The notes: a model not told the origin generated them from the letters alone. A DNA stretch of 64,000 bases from JAWKWH01 sp965204295 (GCA_965204295.1 OZ241973.1:1364001-1428000); one strand, 5' to 3'; shown: positions 25,677 through 35,670, counted from the stretch's first letter. Numbers and translations are program-made.

Positions 25677-26642
25677 TCATTCCGCGAAATGGCAAGCGAC
25701 CATGGAGCCGTCAAGCCGCCGCATCGCGGGGCGTTCCCGTCGGCAAATGTCGGCGGCAATCGGGCAGCGGGGGTGAAAGGCGCAGCCCCGGGGAGGATTG
25801 ATGGGATCGGGAATTTCTCCCTTCGGCGGCGGCGCTTCGCGTCCAAACCCGTCCATTCGAGGAGCCGCGTCCAAAAGCATCTTCGTATAGGGGTGCCTGG
25901 GCGCCCGGAACAAAGACCGCGGATCCGCTTCCTCAACGAGACGTCCGAGATAGAGGACGCCGATCCGGTCCGCCATGTGCCGCACGACCGTCAGGTCATG
26001 GGTGATGAGCAGATAGGTAAGGCCAAGTTCGTCCTTGAGATCGCTCATCAGGTTCAAAACCTGCGCCTGCACCGACACATCCAGCGCCGAGGTAGGCTCG
26101 TCGCAGACGATAAGGCGCGGTTGCGAGGCAAGGGCGCGGGCAATGCAAATCCTTTGGCGCTGCCCGCCGGAAAATTCATGCGGGAATTTCCCTGCGTCCG
26201 TCGGGTGGAGGCCAACCTGTTGCAGCAGTCTTTCGGCCAGGCCATAGGTGTCCCCGCCCTTTGAAGCGACGGGCTCCGCGATGATGTCACGCACACGCCA
26301 ACGCGGATTGAGCGACGCATAGGGATCTTGAAAGATCATCTGGATGTTCGAACGAACGGACGCGATTATGCCTTTGTCGCTTTCGGTCGCGAGGTTCACC
26401 CCTTCGACCTCCACATCTCCATAGGTCGGAGCCAGCAAACCCACGAGCGTTCGCCCGATCGTGGACTTGCCGGACCCGCTTTCTCCCACAAGCGCGTAGG
26501 TCGTGCGTTCCTCGACCTGGAAATCGACATCCGACACCGCGGTCAGAATGGCCTTCCCGCGCCCTTCCATCATTCTGTTCAGCCAGGGCTTCGAAACATC
26601 GAAGACGCGCGTAAGCCTCCTGACGGTCACATAGGCGCTCAT
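25677..26642 (-). CDS. Peptide ABC transporter ATP-binding protein (DppF/OppF type)
   Basis: The 321-aa ATPase has Walker A GESGSGKSTIGRTL, Q-loop NIQMIFQDPYASLNPRWRVR, signature EFSGGQRQRICIARAL, Walker B LIVCDEPTSALDVSVQA and the switch His in LLITHDLTVVRHMADR. The C-terminal oligopeptide-transporter domain with its cysteine-rich GCAFHPRCPIAADICRRERP is present (possible Fe-S or zinc site, common in Dpp/Opp ATPases). The ATG at 26642 overlaps the stop of the previous ATPase gene. Last gene of the six-gene operon. Confidence 0.93.
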   Translation of the reverse strand: MSAYVTVRRLTRVFDVSKPWLNRMMEGRGKAILTAVSDVDFQVEERTTYALVGESGSGKSTIGRTLVGLLAPTYGDVEVEGVNLATESDKGIIASVRSNIQMIFQDPYASLNPRWRVRDIIAEPVASKGGDTYGLAERLLQQVGLHPTDAGKFPHEFSGGQRQRICIARALASQPRLIVCDEPTSALDVSVQAQVLNLMSDLKDELGLTYLLITHDLTVVRHMADRIGVLYLGRLVEEADPRSLFRAPRHPYTKMLLDAAPRMDGFGREAPPPKGEIPDPINPPRGCAFHPRCPIAADICRRERPAMRRLDGSMVACHFAE

Positions 26643-27613
26643 TCCGCGGCCCTCGCCGACAAGGGGAACCAACATGCGGCCTGCCCGTCGTCCATGGCGG
26701 GCGAAGGTGCGTGGCGGCATTTGTCGCGGGCATATGCGCAGCGTGGATGGAATGCGCACCCTTCGGGCATATCGTCCAGCCGCGGCATGGCGCCCGGGAT
26801 CTGGTGAAGCCGCCTTCGATCCTGTCCCGCAAGCGGGGTCGAGGCCATCAGCCCCCCGGTGTAGGGGTGCTCCGGTTGCGTGAGCACGTCGCGCACCGGT
26901 CCAAGTTCCGTCAGCCGCCCGGCATACATCACCGCAACGCGGTCCGCCGCCTCCGCGATCACGCCCATATCGTGCGTGATCAGCATGATTGCCGCGCCCC
27001 TCTCGCGGCAAAGACGCTTGAGAAGCGAAATAATCTGCGCCTGGACCGAGACATCGAGTGCGGTGGTCGGTTCGTCGGCGATAACGAGGCTCGGTTCGGC
27101 GCAAAGCGCGAGTGCGATTACCACGCGTTGCCGCATGCCGCCGGAAAACTGGTGCGGATAGCTGTCAATGCGCTGCGCCGCGCCGGGAATCCCGACCTCG
27201 TCCAGCGCGTCCACCGCGCGCTTGTCCGCCTCGGTCCGGCCGATCGCCAAATGGGTCAGCATCGTCTCGGCCAGTTGGTCGCCGACGGTCAACAGTGGGT
27301 TGAGCGACGTCAGCGGGTCCTGAAAGACCATGCCGATTTCCTTGCCGCGCAGGCGGCGCTTCTCTTCGCCTTCCAGCAGGTCGATGCGGTCGCCATTCAG
27401 CCAAATTCCGCCGCCGGAGATATGCGCCGGTCGGTTCAGCAGACCTATCACCGCATTGCCCGCCATGGATTTTCCCGCTCCGCTTTCGCCCACGACGCCA
27501 AGAATTTCACCCCTGCCGATGTCATAGGAGACGTTGTCCACCGGCTTGAGGATGCCGTGGCGTGTCGGGATTTCGACGGAGAGATTGCGGATGGAGAGAA
27601 CGGGAATGCTCAC
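26639..27613 (-). CDS. Peptide ABC transporter ATP-binding protein (DppD/OppD type)
   Basis: The 324-aa ATPase has Walker A GESGAGKSMAGNAVIG, Q-loop GMVFQDPLTSLNPLLTVGDQ, signature QFSGGMRQRVVIALALC, Walker B LVIADEPTTALDVSVQA and ITHDMGVIAEAADR, with C-terminal GCAFHPRCAYARDKCRHA. The start is a GTG at 27613 that overlaps the permease stop (GTGA); the in-frame extension to 27715 lies inside the permease gene and is rejected. It pairs with the DppF-type ATPase as a heterodimer. Confidence 0.92.
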   Translation of the reverse strand: MSIPVLSIRNLSVEIPTRHGILKPVDNVSYDIGRGEILGVVGESGAGKSMAGNAVIGLLNRPAHISGGGIWLNGDRIDLLEGEEKRRLRGKEIGMVFQDPLTSLNPLLTVGDQLAETMLTHLAIGRTEADKRAVDALDEVGIPGAAQRIDSYPHQFSGGMRQRVVIALALCAEPSLVIADEPTTALDVSVQAQIISLLKRLCRERGAAIMLITHDMGVIAEAADRVAVMYAGRLTELGPVRDVLTQPEHPYTGGLMASTPLAGQDRRRLHQIPGAMPRLDDMPEGCAFHPRCAYARDKCRHAPSPAMDDGQAACWFPLSARAAE

Positions 27614-28566
27614 CGCAACCTCGGATTCAAGGCGTCCCTGAGCCAATCGCCCAGCAGGTTGACACTCAGCGCCAGCGCCAAAAGCGCGCAGGCCGGAAAG
27701 AAAAGAATCCACCATTCACCTGAAAAAAGGAACCCTTGTCCAATTCGGATGAGCGTTCCGAGCGACGGTTGCGTGGGCGGCGCGCCGACACCGAGGAAGG
27801 AGAGAGTTGCTTCAGCGATGATGGCCAGTGCAAGAGAAATCGTTGCGATCACCAGGACCGGCGAGAGGGTGTTCGGCAGGATATGCCTGGTCATTATGGC
27901 CCAGGGACTCCGTCCGATCAGGCGGGCCGCGGCGACGTAATCCTTATTTTTCTCGACGAGCGTGGCGCCGCGGACAACGCGCGCGAATTGCACCCAATCC
28001 GAGAGGCCGATGGCGAGGATCAGGACCCAGATCGCCATCTGGTCCCTGTATTCGACCGGGGTGACCCCCTTTGCGATTCCGAAAATCAACATCGCGACCA
28101 GGATCGACGGGAAGGTCAGCTGCACGTCGGCGACCCGCATGATAATCGTATCGGTCCATCCGCCGAAATAACCTGAAAGCAACCCCAGCACGATCCCCAA
28201 CACCATTGCGAAAAGGACCGCCGCGGCCCCGACAAAAAGCGAGATGCGCATGCCGTAGAGGATGGTCGAAAACACGTCCCGCCCCTGATCGTCGGTACCC
28301 ATCAGAAAGCTGCTGCCGGTGAAGGCATTGGGTTCCATCGGCGGTGTGAAGCCGTCCATAAGGTTCAGGCTTGCCGGATCGAATGGATTCGTCGATGCGA
28401 CAAGCGGTGCAAAAACCGCCGAAAGAACCAGGACGCACACGACGGCAAAGGACAGCAGCGCTACCGGCGAGCGCCTGAAGGCGAAAAAGAAGTCGCTTTC
28501 GCGAAACCGCTCCCAGCGACCCTTGCCACGCAATTTCGTGGCCGCGGCCATCTCCACGTCTGTCAT
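27610..28566 (-). CDS. Peptide ABC transporter permease (DppC type)
   Basis: The 318-aa protein has the family's N-terminal segment (SDFFFAFRRSPVALLSFAVV) and the periplasmic motif FLMGTDDQGRDVFSTILYGM. About six membrane helices follow, with the cytoplasmic EAA-like loop YVAAARLIGRSPWAIMTRHI and the ending SVNLLGDWLRDALNPRLR. The start at 28566 overlaps the DppB stop (TGATG). With DppB it forms the channel. Confidence 0.93.
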   Translation of the reverse strand: MTDVEMAAATKLRGKGRWERFRESDFFFAFRRSPVALLSFAVVCVLVLSAVFAPLVASTNPFDPASLNLMDGFTPPMEPNAFTGSSFLMGTDDQGRDVFSTILYGMRISLFVGAAAVLFAMVLGIVLGLLSGYFGGWTDTIIMRVADVQLTFPSILVAMLIFGIAKGVTPVEYRDQMAIWVLILAIGLSDWVQFARVVRGATLVEKNKDYVAAARLIGRSPWAIMTRHILPNTLSPVLVIATISLALAIIAEATLSFLGVGAPPTQPSLGTLIRIGQGFLFSGEWWILFFPACALLALALSVNLLGDWLRDALNPRLR

Positions 28567-29549
28567 CAATGCCCCCCTGATCGCTCGGTACGAAGCCGGG
28601 GGTCGATAAAGATGTACAGAACGTCGACGATCAGGTTGATCGCAACGAACATCACAGAAATCAGCATGAGATAGGCGGCCATGACCGGAATATCGACAAA
28701 CTGGATGGCGTTGACGAAAAGCAATCCGACGCCTGGCCACTGAAACACTGTTTCGGTGATGATGGCGAAGGCGATGATTGCTCCAAGCTGAAGGCCGATC
28801 ACCGTAACCACCGGCACCATCGTGTTCTTCAAGGCATGGCGAAAGTTTATCGTCCGGTCCCGCAGGCCGCGCGCTCGGGCAAAGCGGATGTAATCCTGCC
28901 GAAGCACTTCCAGCATCTCGGACCGCACCAGCCGCATGATGAGGGTCATCTGATACAGCCCAAGCGTTATCGCCGGCAGGATGAGCGCCTTCAACCCGCT
29001 TTCGGTCAGAAATCCGGTTGTCCACCAGCCTCCCAGGTCGACCGTTTCTCCGCGACCGAACGACGGAAGCCATCCCAGCTCGACCGAGAACAGATAAATC
29101 AGTAAAATGCCGATCAGGAAGGTCGGCAACGACACCCCGATCAGCGAGGCGGCCATGATGATGTTCGCTGTAACGCCATTTCGGCGGATCGCGGTGACTA
29201 CGCCGAGCGCTATGCCGAGAGCGATTGCAAAGAGCCCCGAAGCAGCGGCCAGTTCCAGCGTTGCCGGCGCGCGCTCGCGGATGATCTCGGCTACCGGCCG
29301 GCCCTGCCGGTAGCTCACCCCGAAATTGCCTTGCGCGGCGCCTTTGAGAAACCTGTAATACTGTATCGGAAAGGGCCGATCGAGACCGAGTTGTGATCTC
29401 AGCCGCTCGACGTCTTCAATCGTCCGTTCCTGGCCAAGCATGTTGTCGATCGGATCGCCGATAAAGCGGAACATGGAAAAAGCGACCAATCCCACAATCA
29501 GCAGGACAAAAACAGATTGCCCGACGCGGCGAATGATGAAGGCCAGCAT
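28566..29549 (-). CDS. Peptide ABC transporter permease (DppB type)
   Basis: The 327-aa protein starts MLAFIIRRVGQSVFVLLIVG, the family's first helix, followed by RSQLGLDRPFPIQYYRFLKG and further helices. The EAA-like loop is YIRFARARGLRDRTINFRHA, and the C-terminus has VDVLYIFIDPRLR. It follows the binding-protein gene by 78 bases and overlaps DppC. Confidence 0.93.
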   Translation of the reverse strand: MLAFIIRRVGQSVFVLLIVGLVAFSMFRFIGDPIDNMLGQERTIEDVERLRSQLGLDRPFPIQYYRFLKGAAQGNFGVSYRQGRPVAEIIRERAPATLELAAASGLFAIALGIALGVVTAIRRNGVTANIIMAASLIGVSLPTFLIGILLIYLFSVELGWLPSFGRGETVDLGGWWTTGFLTESGLKALILPAITLGLYQMTLIMRLVRSEMLEVLRQDYIRFARARGLRDRTINFRHALKNTMVPVVTVIGLQLGAIIAFAIITETVFQWPGVGLLFVNAIQFVDIPVMAAYLMLISVMFVAINLIVDVLYIFIDPRLRTERSGGH

Positions 29550-29627
29550 GTGTGGTTGTTGCCCTTTCTTCGATAGCCAGGCCGCGTCGGAGAGGCGATC
29601 CCGGGTCGGGACCCTGATTCCGGGAGA

Positions 29628-31193
29628 TCAGTTGACGGTGACCCAACGCAAGATGAAAAAGTTGTCCGGCCTCTGGATCAGGTCGATATTGCTTCGCGCG
29701 CCCCAAAGAAGCGGCTGCACGTAGAGTGGCGCATAAGCCACCTCGTCCTGCATGATTTTGTGCGCCTCGTCGATCATGGCCTGACGTTTTTCCTGATCGA
29801 TCTCGGACTGTATCATCGGCAGAAGTTCGTCCACCCGCGCGTTCGAATATCCGCCGAAATTCCACGATCCGAGCTTCTTTTCCGCGTTCGGCGTGGAGGC
29901 AAGAAAACGAATCGGATGTTCGGCGTCAAAAGTACCGGGCGACCAGCCGAGCAGATACATGTCGTAATTGTCCGCCCTCAGTTCGGGCCAATAGCTCTGC
30001 ACCGGCATCGCGTCGAGCGTCGCCCTGATGCCCACCTGAGCCAGCATGCCCGTGATCGCCTGACAAATCGCCTCGTCGTTCAAATACCGGTTATTCGGGC
30101 ATTTGAGACCGAACGAGAATCCATCGGCGTAGCCTGCCTCGGCAAGCAACGCCCTGGCCTTCTCCGGGTCGTAGGCCGGGCGCGCGGCCAGCGAGGTGGA
30201 ATAGCCATTCATGGCGGGTGAGACGAGTTGGCTCACCTCTTCTGCGTTTCCACGCATGATGGTCTGCAGGATCGCTGGCACGTTCACCGCGTGCGTCACC
30301 GCCTGACGAACACGAATATCCGCGTAGGGGTTCGCATCCGTTGTCTCAGCCGAATATTTCAGGGCCTCGGCCTCATGCGGAAAGCCCAGCATGATGACCC
30401 GCGCCTCAATTCCTTGTATGACCTTTACTTCCGGATTTCCCTGAAGACGCGCGACATCCTGAATGGGCACCGGATTTATGAAGTCCACGTCGCCCGACAG
30501 GAGCGCGGCCAACGCCGTAGCCGGATTTTGGATCGGCCGAAGCGTGGCTTTGTCGACGTTATGCTCTACCTCGCCCCACCAGCCATCGTGGGGCTCCAGG
30601 ACCGTGCGGAGTCCCGGCTCACGAGCGGTCACTTTGAAAGCCCCGGTGCCGTTCGAATTCAAAGTGGCAAAATTTCCGTTTTCCTTGTCCGGCAGCACGG
30701 CGGCGTTCGCCTTTGCCCAACTGTTGTCCATGATCATCCAGTTGGCAATGCTGCCAGGGAAGATCGGGTTCGGGGCGTTTGTCAGGAAATCGACGGTATA
30801 CTCATCGACCTTTGCCACCTCTTTGACGGGTGCGAACCAACTGCGGGTATCCGAGGCTTCGTTCGAGGCGCGCTCATAGGAAAATATCACGTCATCCGCA
30901 TTGAACTCGGCGCCGTTCTGGAATTTGACGTTTTGGCGGAGCGTAAAGCGCCAGCCTTCTCCATTCCCGATGGGTTCCCACGACGTAGCCAGCGCCGGTT
31001 CGATACTCATGTCCTTTCCGCGGCGGACGAGACCCTCATACACATTGTTCAAAAAGCCCAGAACGGGCGCCGAGTTGACCGCGTGCGGGTCCAGTGTTTG
31101 CGGGTCGGTGGTGACGGCCCAGGTAAATTCCGCGGCCTTTGCGGGAAGCGCGAGCGCAAACGACAAGAGCAATGCGGATATTGTTCTGTTCAT
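29628..31193 (-). CDS. Peptide/solute ABC transporter substrate-binding protein (family 5), second of a tandem pair
   Basis: The 521-aa protein has a signal peptide (MNRTISALLLSFALALPAKA, cleavage before AEFTWAV) and the SBP family 5 pattern: DPQTLDPHAVNSAPVLGFLN, SWEPIGNGEGWRFTLRQNVK, FQNGAEFNADDVIFSYERA and ALLAEAGYADGFSFGLKCPN. The start at 31193 follows an AAAAGGA site. It lies directly upstream of the permeases and is preceded by a related but clearly different binding protein, so the transporter may accept two substrate sets. Confidence 0.92.
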   Translation of the reverse strand: MNRTISALLLSFALALPAKAAEFTWAVTTDPQTLDPHAVNSAPVLGFLNNVYEGLVRRGKDMSIEPALATSWEPIGNGEGWRFTLRQNVKFQNGAEFNADDVIFSYERASNEASDTRSWFAPVKEVAKVDEYTVDFLTNAPNPIFPGSIANWMIMDNSWAKANAAVLPDKENGNFATLNSNGTGAFKVTAREPGLRTVLEPHDGWWGEVEHNVDKATLRPIQNPATALAALLSGDVDFINPVPIQDVARLQGNPEVKVIQGIEARVIMLGFPHEAEALKYSAETTDANPYADIRVRQAVTHAVNVPAILQTIMRGNAEEVSQLVSPAMNGYSTSLAARPAYDPEKARALLAEAGYADGFSFGLKCPNNRYLNDEAICQAITGMLAQVGIRATLDAMPVQSYWPELRADNYDMYLLGWSPGTFDAEHPIRFLASTPNAEKKLGSWNFGGYSNARVDELLPMIQSEIDQEKRQAMIDEAHKIMQDEVAYAPLYVQPLLWGARSNIDLIQRPDNFFILRWVTVN

Positions 31194-31297
31194 GATGTTT
31201 TGTCCTTTTCGGGAAATTAAACGACGATAACCCGAACTGACATTCGGATCATCCTGACGCGGAGATCGTTCGATACATTGGTCAATCGCGCCTGTGC

Positions 31298-31326
31298 GCC
31301 CCGGGGAAGCGATCTTATCCCGGGGC
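31298..31326 (-). terminator. Intercistronic hairpin between the two binding-protein genes
   Basis: GCCCCGGG (31298-31305) pairs with CCCGGGGC (31319-31326) across a 13-base loop. It sits about 30 bases past the stop of the upstream binding-protein gene. There is no U-tract, so it more likely protects the upstream message or partly attenuates transcription than ends it fully. Confidence 0.45.
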
Positions 31327-31354
31327 CGGTCTGTGACCGCTTTCAGCAGACGGA

Positions 31355-32935
31355 TCACTTCATCTTGATATATTTGATCTTCGGCTGATCTTCCGGATCG
31401 ACCTCAATCCCGACATTCTCGGCCATACCCCAGTTCAGGACCTGGTGGTGGATCGGAATGTAAAGCTGTTCATCCTGCGCCACACGCCAGATATCGGCGA
31501 TGTCGGAATTGCGCGCGGCAAGATCGGTGTTCGAGGCCAGCGATTTGATCTTGGCATCAAGATCGTCGTTGTCGTAACCGGTGCCGTTCCATGTGCCGAT
31601 ATCGCTTTCGCGACCATGGACCAGGAAGTTGAAGATGTATTCCGAGTCGTAGGTCGGCACGCCCCAGCCCAGCATGTAGAAATCCGTCTTTCCATCCGTG
31701 ATGAGCGGGAAGTGCTGCGCCTTTGGTTTGGCATCGAGGTTCACCGTTATGCCGATCTGCCCCAGCATACCCACCGCAGCCTGGCAGATCGCCTCGTCAT
31801 TGATGTAGCGGTCGTTCGGACAGTCGAGCCGAATCGAAAATCCGCCGCCATAACCGGCTTCTTTCATGAGCGATTTGGCCGATTCGATATCGGTTGAGCT
31901 TTCGGCGTCCATCGCCTCGGTCCAGCCGTTGACAAAGGGCGGTGCGATCATGCCTGCGGGCTGCGACTGACCCCGCATCACGACTTTCTGAATGGCGTCG
32001 CGATTGATGGCCATCGACATGGCTTTCCTGACGCGCACGTCCGCAAGCGGATTGTCGCCGGACACGTTGTCGGCCTCTATGTCGTCCGCGCCCTGGTTCA
32101 TCCCGAAGAAGATCACCCGGTTTTGCGGAGCCTGCTTGACTACCAGCCCATCGGCATTATTCACACGCTCAAGGTCCTGGACCGGCATGTCCTGAAGGAA
32201 ATTCACCTCGCCCGAAAGCATCGCGGCGACGCGTGTCGCGGCGTTCTGAATCGGCGTATAGACGATTTCGCTCACCTCCATGGGGAATCGGTCGCGGCCC
32301 CAATAATTGTCGTTGCGCTCCATTACCGTTTTGACATCCGGCTCTCTGCTGACAAGCCTATAGGGGCCGGTGCCATTGGCGTTGGTGGTGGCGAATGTGA
32401 TTTCGCCGCCTTCGAAATCCTGCACATTCACCGTGTTGTTGGCCATGGTCCAGCCTTTGTCCATGATGAAGAGGTTGGTTAGATTTGAAGGCAGGATGGG
32501 GTTCGGTCCGTCGGTAACCATTTCGATCGTGCGGTCGTTGACCGCTCGCACTTCGGTGATCGAGCCGATCAGCTCTTTCATGTCCGAGTTCGGCTGCTTG
32601 GCGCGTTCGAAACTGAAGACCACATCCTCGGCGGTGAAGCCGGCGCCGTCGTGAAACCTTACGCCCTCGCGCAGTTTGAATACCCAGACATTCGGGTCAT
32701 CCTCGCTTGGTCCCCATTCGGTGGCCAGGGCCGCCTCGAATGCGCCGGTTGTGTCACGGATGATCAATGGCTCATACATCTGGTGACGGATTGTGTGGCT
32801 CGGCCCCTCGTTCTGAGAATGCGGGTCGAGAGTCAACGCATCTCCCGCACGCGCCCACCGGAGTGTTTCGGCGCTTGCTGGAAATGCCATGGTTGCGATT
32901 AAGGACGCAAGGACAACTTTCATGGCGGTGGTCAT
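31355..32935 (-). CDS. Peptide/solute ABC transporter substrate-binding protein (family 5), first of a tandem pair
   Basis: The 526-aa periplasmic protein begins MTTAMKVVLASLIATMAF with cleavage after PASA, before ETLRWAR. Family landmarks are AGDALTLDPHSQNEGPSHTI, FKLREGVRFHDGAGFTAEDV and SLMKEAGYGGGFSIRLDCPN. An AAGGAG site 5 bases before ATG 32935 supports this start over the second Met. It opens the operon (two binding proteins, DppB, DppC, DppD, DppF). The two binding proteins share the same architecture, including a late DEAICQA segment, and look like an old tandem duplication. Confidence 0.92.
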   Translation of the reverse strand: MTTAMKVVLASLIATMAFPASAETLRWARAGDALTLDPHSQNEGPSHTIRHQMYEPLIIRDTTGAFEAALATEWGPSEDDPNVWVFKLREGVRFHDGAGFTAEDVVFSFERAKQPNSDMKELIGSITEVRAVNDRTIEMVTDGPNPILPSNLTNLFIMDKGWTMANNTVNVQDFEGGEITFATTNANGTGPYRLVSREPDVKTVMERNDNYWGRDRFPMEVSEIVYTPIQNAATRVAAMLSGEVNFLQDMPVQDLERVNNADGLVVKQAPQNRVIFFGMNQGADDIEADNVSGDNPLADVRVRKAMSMAINRDAIQKVVMRGQSQPAGMIAPPFVNGWTEAMDAESSTDIESAKSLMKEAGYGGGFSIRLDCPNDRYINDEAICQAAVGMLGQIGITVNLDAKPKAQHFPLITDGKTDFYMLGWGVPTYDSEYIFNFLVHGRESDIGTWNGTGYDNDDLDAKIKSLASNTDLAARNSDIADIWRVAQDEQLYIPIHHQVLNWGMAENVGIEVDPEDQPKIKYIKMK

Positions 32936-33177
32936 TTCATCTCCTTATGTGTTGGCATCGGCAGCCAGTGTTTGCCAAATCGGCTCGAATCGCAAGGTCT
33001 TTTGCAACAGGCATTTATGGTCTCCGCCAACTGCGATTGCGCTTGCTTTCGCGCCGAAACCGACATGGCGCGCCGCTGTCTGGAATAATAAACATGCACC
33101 ATTTTGCAAATTTGCAACTTTAGCGCGGAGCGAAATGAGCTCTAGAGTATCCGTTTTGATCAAGCTGGTTTTGGCGT

Positions 33178-34077
33178 TCAGTTTCTGTGGTCTTGAATGA
33201 GAGCGTTTGCGAGTTCGAGGAGTTTGCGCATCACGGCGGTGATGGTGACTTTCGCGGGTTTTCCTGCATCTCGCATGGTGTTGTATCCGGCTTTCATATC
33301 GGGATTGAAGCGGAGGGCGGCATGTAGAAGGAACTTTCGCCCGCCCTGATGAAGGCTTTGCCTTCCCACCGCCCTGACTGCTGTTTCATTGGCGCAAGGC
33401 CTGCGAGGCCCGCGAGGCCCGCGATCTGTTTTCTGCCCAAAGTACCGATCTCGGGGCATTCGATCAGGACCGCCGCGGCTGTGGCCGGGCCGATGCCGGG
33501 GATTGACCGTAATATGTCGAGCGACCGCGGCCGGACGTGTCTGAGCCGTGTTTCGATTTCCGATTCGATGGCGGCGAGTTGACGTTCGATCTGGACCAGG
33601 CGTGCCTTGGTCTGACGTCTTGTCAGGGCCAGGGTCTGGATCTTGTGCCGGTTCAGCAGGCGAGTGCGGTCTTTGACGAGCGCGGTGCGTTCAATCTGCA
33701 ACTCCTTGAGATCATGCTGATCCTTGTGCACAGACTGATCCGGCTCCAGTTCGAACGCCGCCCCCATCACCGCCAGCATGCGCGCGTCCACCCGATCGCT
33801 CACCGACGCCTCGCGTCCCACGCGCTTGCGCAAAGCGCCGCGTCTGAAGCGGATTGACCTTGACCAGTGGCAGGTGCCCCGCGCAGGACCGCTCAAAGGT
33901 GCCGTGATAGGCGTCGACCGGCTCGTAGACCACGCGGGCAGGTGGCGTTTTTGCCAGCCAGTGACGTAGCTTGCAAAACCCGGCTTGAGAATTGTCAAAC
34001 ACCCGCCGAGCGCCGTCGCACAGGCGAAAGGCGTCCAGCCGGTCTTTGGAAATGTCGATCCCGATGCTATCATTCAT
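33178..34077 (-). pseudogene. IS110-family transposase, two frameshifts
   Basis: Reading leftward from 34077, the N-terminal part is MNDSIGIDISKDRLDAFRLC (first Asp) with RVVYEPVDAYHGTFE and KVNPLQTRRFAQARG. The frame changes near 33830 and continues with SVSDRVDARMLAVMGAAFEL (the Asp pair), SIPGIGPATAAAVLIECPEI and GLAPMKQQSGRWEGKAFIRA. It changes again near 33345 to RKFLLHAALRFNPDMKAGYN and ends ALIQDHRN. All DEDD and Ser-domain parts are there, but three frames are needed, so it is probably inactive. The sequence upstream of 34077 looks like the element's non-coding end. Confidence 0.85.
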
Positions 34078-34216
34078 CGTCTTCGCTGTCCTTTGCTTGT
34101 CGTAGAGGGCTCTTCGCCGCTCTGTATCCGTTCAGGCCTCTTGCGAAGACGGTGGCCAATCACACTTGTGAATACTCCACCGGCTCAAAGCCGGATCGGT
34201 CCCCCATTCGGCGGAC

Positions 34217-34608
34217 TCAAGTCACGTGGAAATCGCCATCGGGCTCCGGGGGCTTCTGGTTTTTAATGTATTCCGCCCACATCTCGTCCGTCACAGTACC
34301 ACTGCTCGCAACCCAGTAGCCTCGCGCCCGCAGGCGTTGGCACCAGTAGCGCTTGCGCAGCACCCCGAATTCGATCAGAAGAAGGCCACGGTCCGATTGA
34401 GGATCGGCTGCGCGCGAACATTCGCACGACGATCGAAGCGGTTTTCGAAGAAGAGCTTGAGGAGATATTGGGCCGCCGCCGCTACGGATGTTCGGGCACT
34501 GGCCAGAAGAGGTATCGCAACGGGCACCGGGTAACGGTATTTCGTCACCCACACGATGTAATATTTGCGGTCCCAAACCGTGTGGCCGCCGCGTTTGTAC
34601 AATTCCAT
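34217..34608 (-). pseudogene. IS200/IS605-family TnpA with its middle replaced
   Basis: The N-terminus (MELYKRGGHTVWDRKYYIVW, VTKYRYPV) at 34525-34608 and the C-terminus (EFGVLRKRYWCQRLRARGYW, VASSGTVTDEMWAEYI) at 34217-34386 are typical of the Y1 transposase TnpA. The middle, which should carry the HUH metal-binding motif (normally H-x-H in a NRDHVH-like context), is absent. In its place lie about 140 bases resembling an IS256 transposase on the other strand. The protein cannot be functional. Confidence 0.8.
34390..34530 (+). mobile_element. IS256 (mutator)-type transposase N-terminal fragment nested in TnpA
   Basis: On the plus strand the stretch reads EDRLRANIRTTIEAVFEEEL, then EEILGRRRYGCSGTGQKRY and RNGHR, which matches the start of IS256-family transposases (N-terminal helix, then the R-Y...H-G-H-R turn). 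It occupies exactly the missing middle of the minus-strand tnpA. Only about 47 codons remain. Identification rests on a short segment. Confidence 0.55.
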
Positions 34609-34880
34609 GCCGCCATTCTACATCGCAAATGCACCTATCCCATCCCGACTAAGGGCGTGGGGTTTACAGATCCCCTATCGGGGACTCTAAAACGGTTCCT
34701 CGCAACCAAGCCTTTGACGATCGCCGGCTATCGCCAGTGCGCGCCATAAATGGCATGGCGCACACCGGCTCCTCCCTTCGCAGAATCGCTGAAATCGTCA
34801 TAAGACAAGCGGGACGGGCCGGTTCGGCGATTGCGGATAACCTGACCGGCGGGATCGCGACCCCGCCTGCGGTGGTTGGT

Positions 34881-35670
34881 TTACGCGGTCTCCTTCGGTT
34901 TCAGGGCCGGTCCGATGATGCCGTCGCGTTGTTTGTCCTTGAGCCTGTAGCTCTCGCCCTGGATTCTGGACGACCTGGGCGTGGTGCACGCAGTCGGTCG
35001 GGCATGGCCGCGGTCAACACCCTGTCGCCCGCGAACGCCTGGTCCCAGGTTGAGAAGCTGAGGTTCGACGTCATGATGGTGGAGCTGCGCTCGTACCTCG
35101 CTGCCACGATCCGGAAGAACAGGTGCGCCTGATCGCGGTTCAGCGGCAGGTAGCCGATTTCGTCGATAATCCGCAGCGCGTATCGGCTCAGCCCTTTCAT
35201 GAGGCCCGGCAACCGATCCTGCCACACGACGATCTGTACCCGCAACATCAGATCAGCGGCCGTCGTGAAGAAGGTCTTGATCCCGGCGTTCGCCGCCTTG
35301 TGGCCAAGCGCGATGGCCACAGATGGGTCTTGCCGACATCGGAGAGCCCGAGAAACACGACGTTCTCGCGCCGGGCAAGGAAGTTCAGCGAGCCGAGCTG
35401 CTCGATCTGTTTGCGCGGTGCCGCGGTGGCGAACTTGTAGTCATACGCATCCATGGTTTTGACGGCCGGGAAGCCCGCCATGCGGACCAGGGTCGCTGCT
35501 GACCGGGCCCGGCGGCAGTCGCGTTCTGGGATCAGCGCGTTCTCCAGGAAATCCACGAAGCTCTGTTCGGTGTCGGCGGCCTGGGTTGCCAAAGCCGAGA
35601 AGCTTCCAGCGACGCCGGCCAGTTTCAATTCTTCACAGAGCGACTGGATGCGTTTGGATTGCAGGCTCAT
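34881..35670 (-). pseudogene. IS21-family helper ATPase IstB, frameshifted
   Basis: The N-terminal part (35248-35670) reads MSLQSKRIQSLCEELKLAGV and ends near a degraded Walker A, GLSDVGKTHLW. The next frame gives KTFFTTAADLMLRVQ, ALRIIDEIGYLPLNRDQAHL (Walker B) and STIMTSNLSFSTWDQAFAGD. A third frame holds the end, IQGESYRLKDKQRDGIIG. The normal gene would be about 260 codons; three frames are needed here. It overlaps istA, as usual in IS21. Confidence 0.85.
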
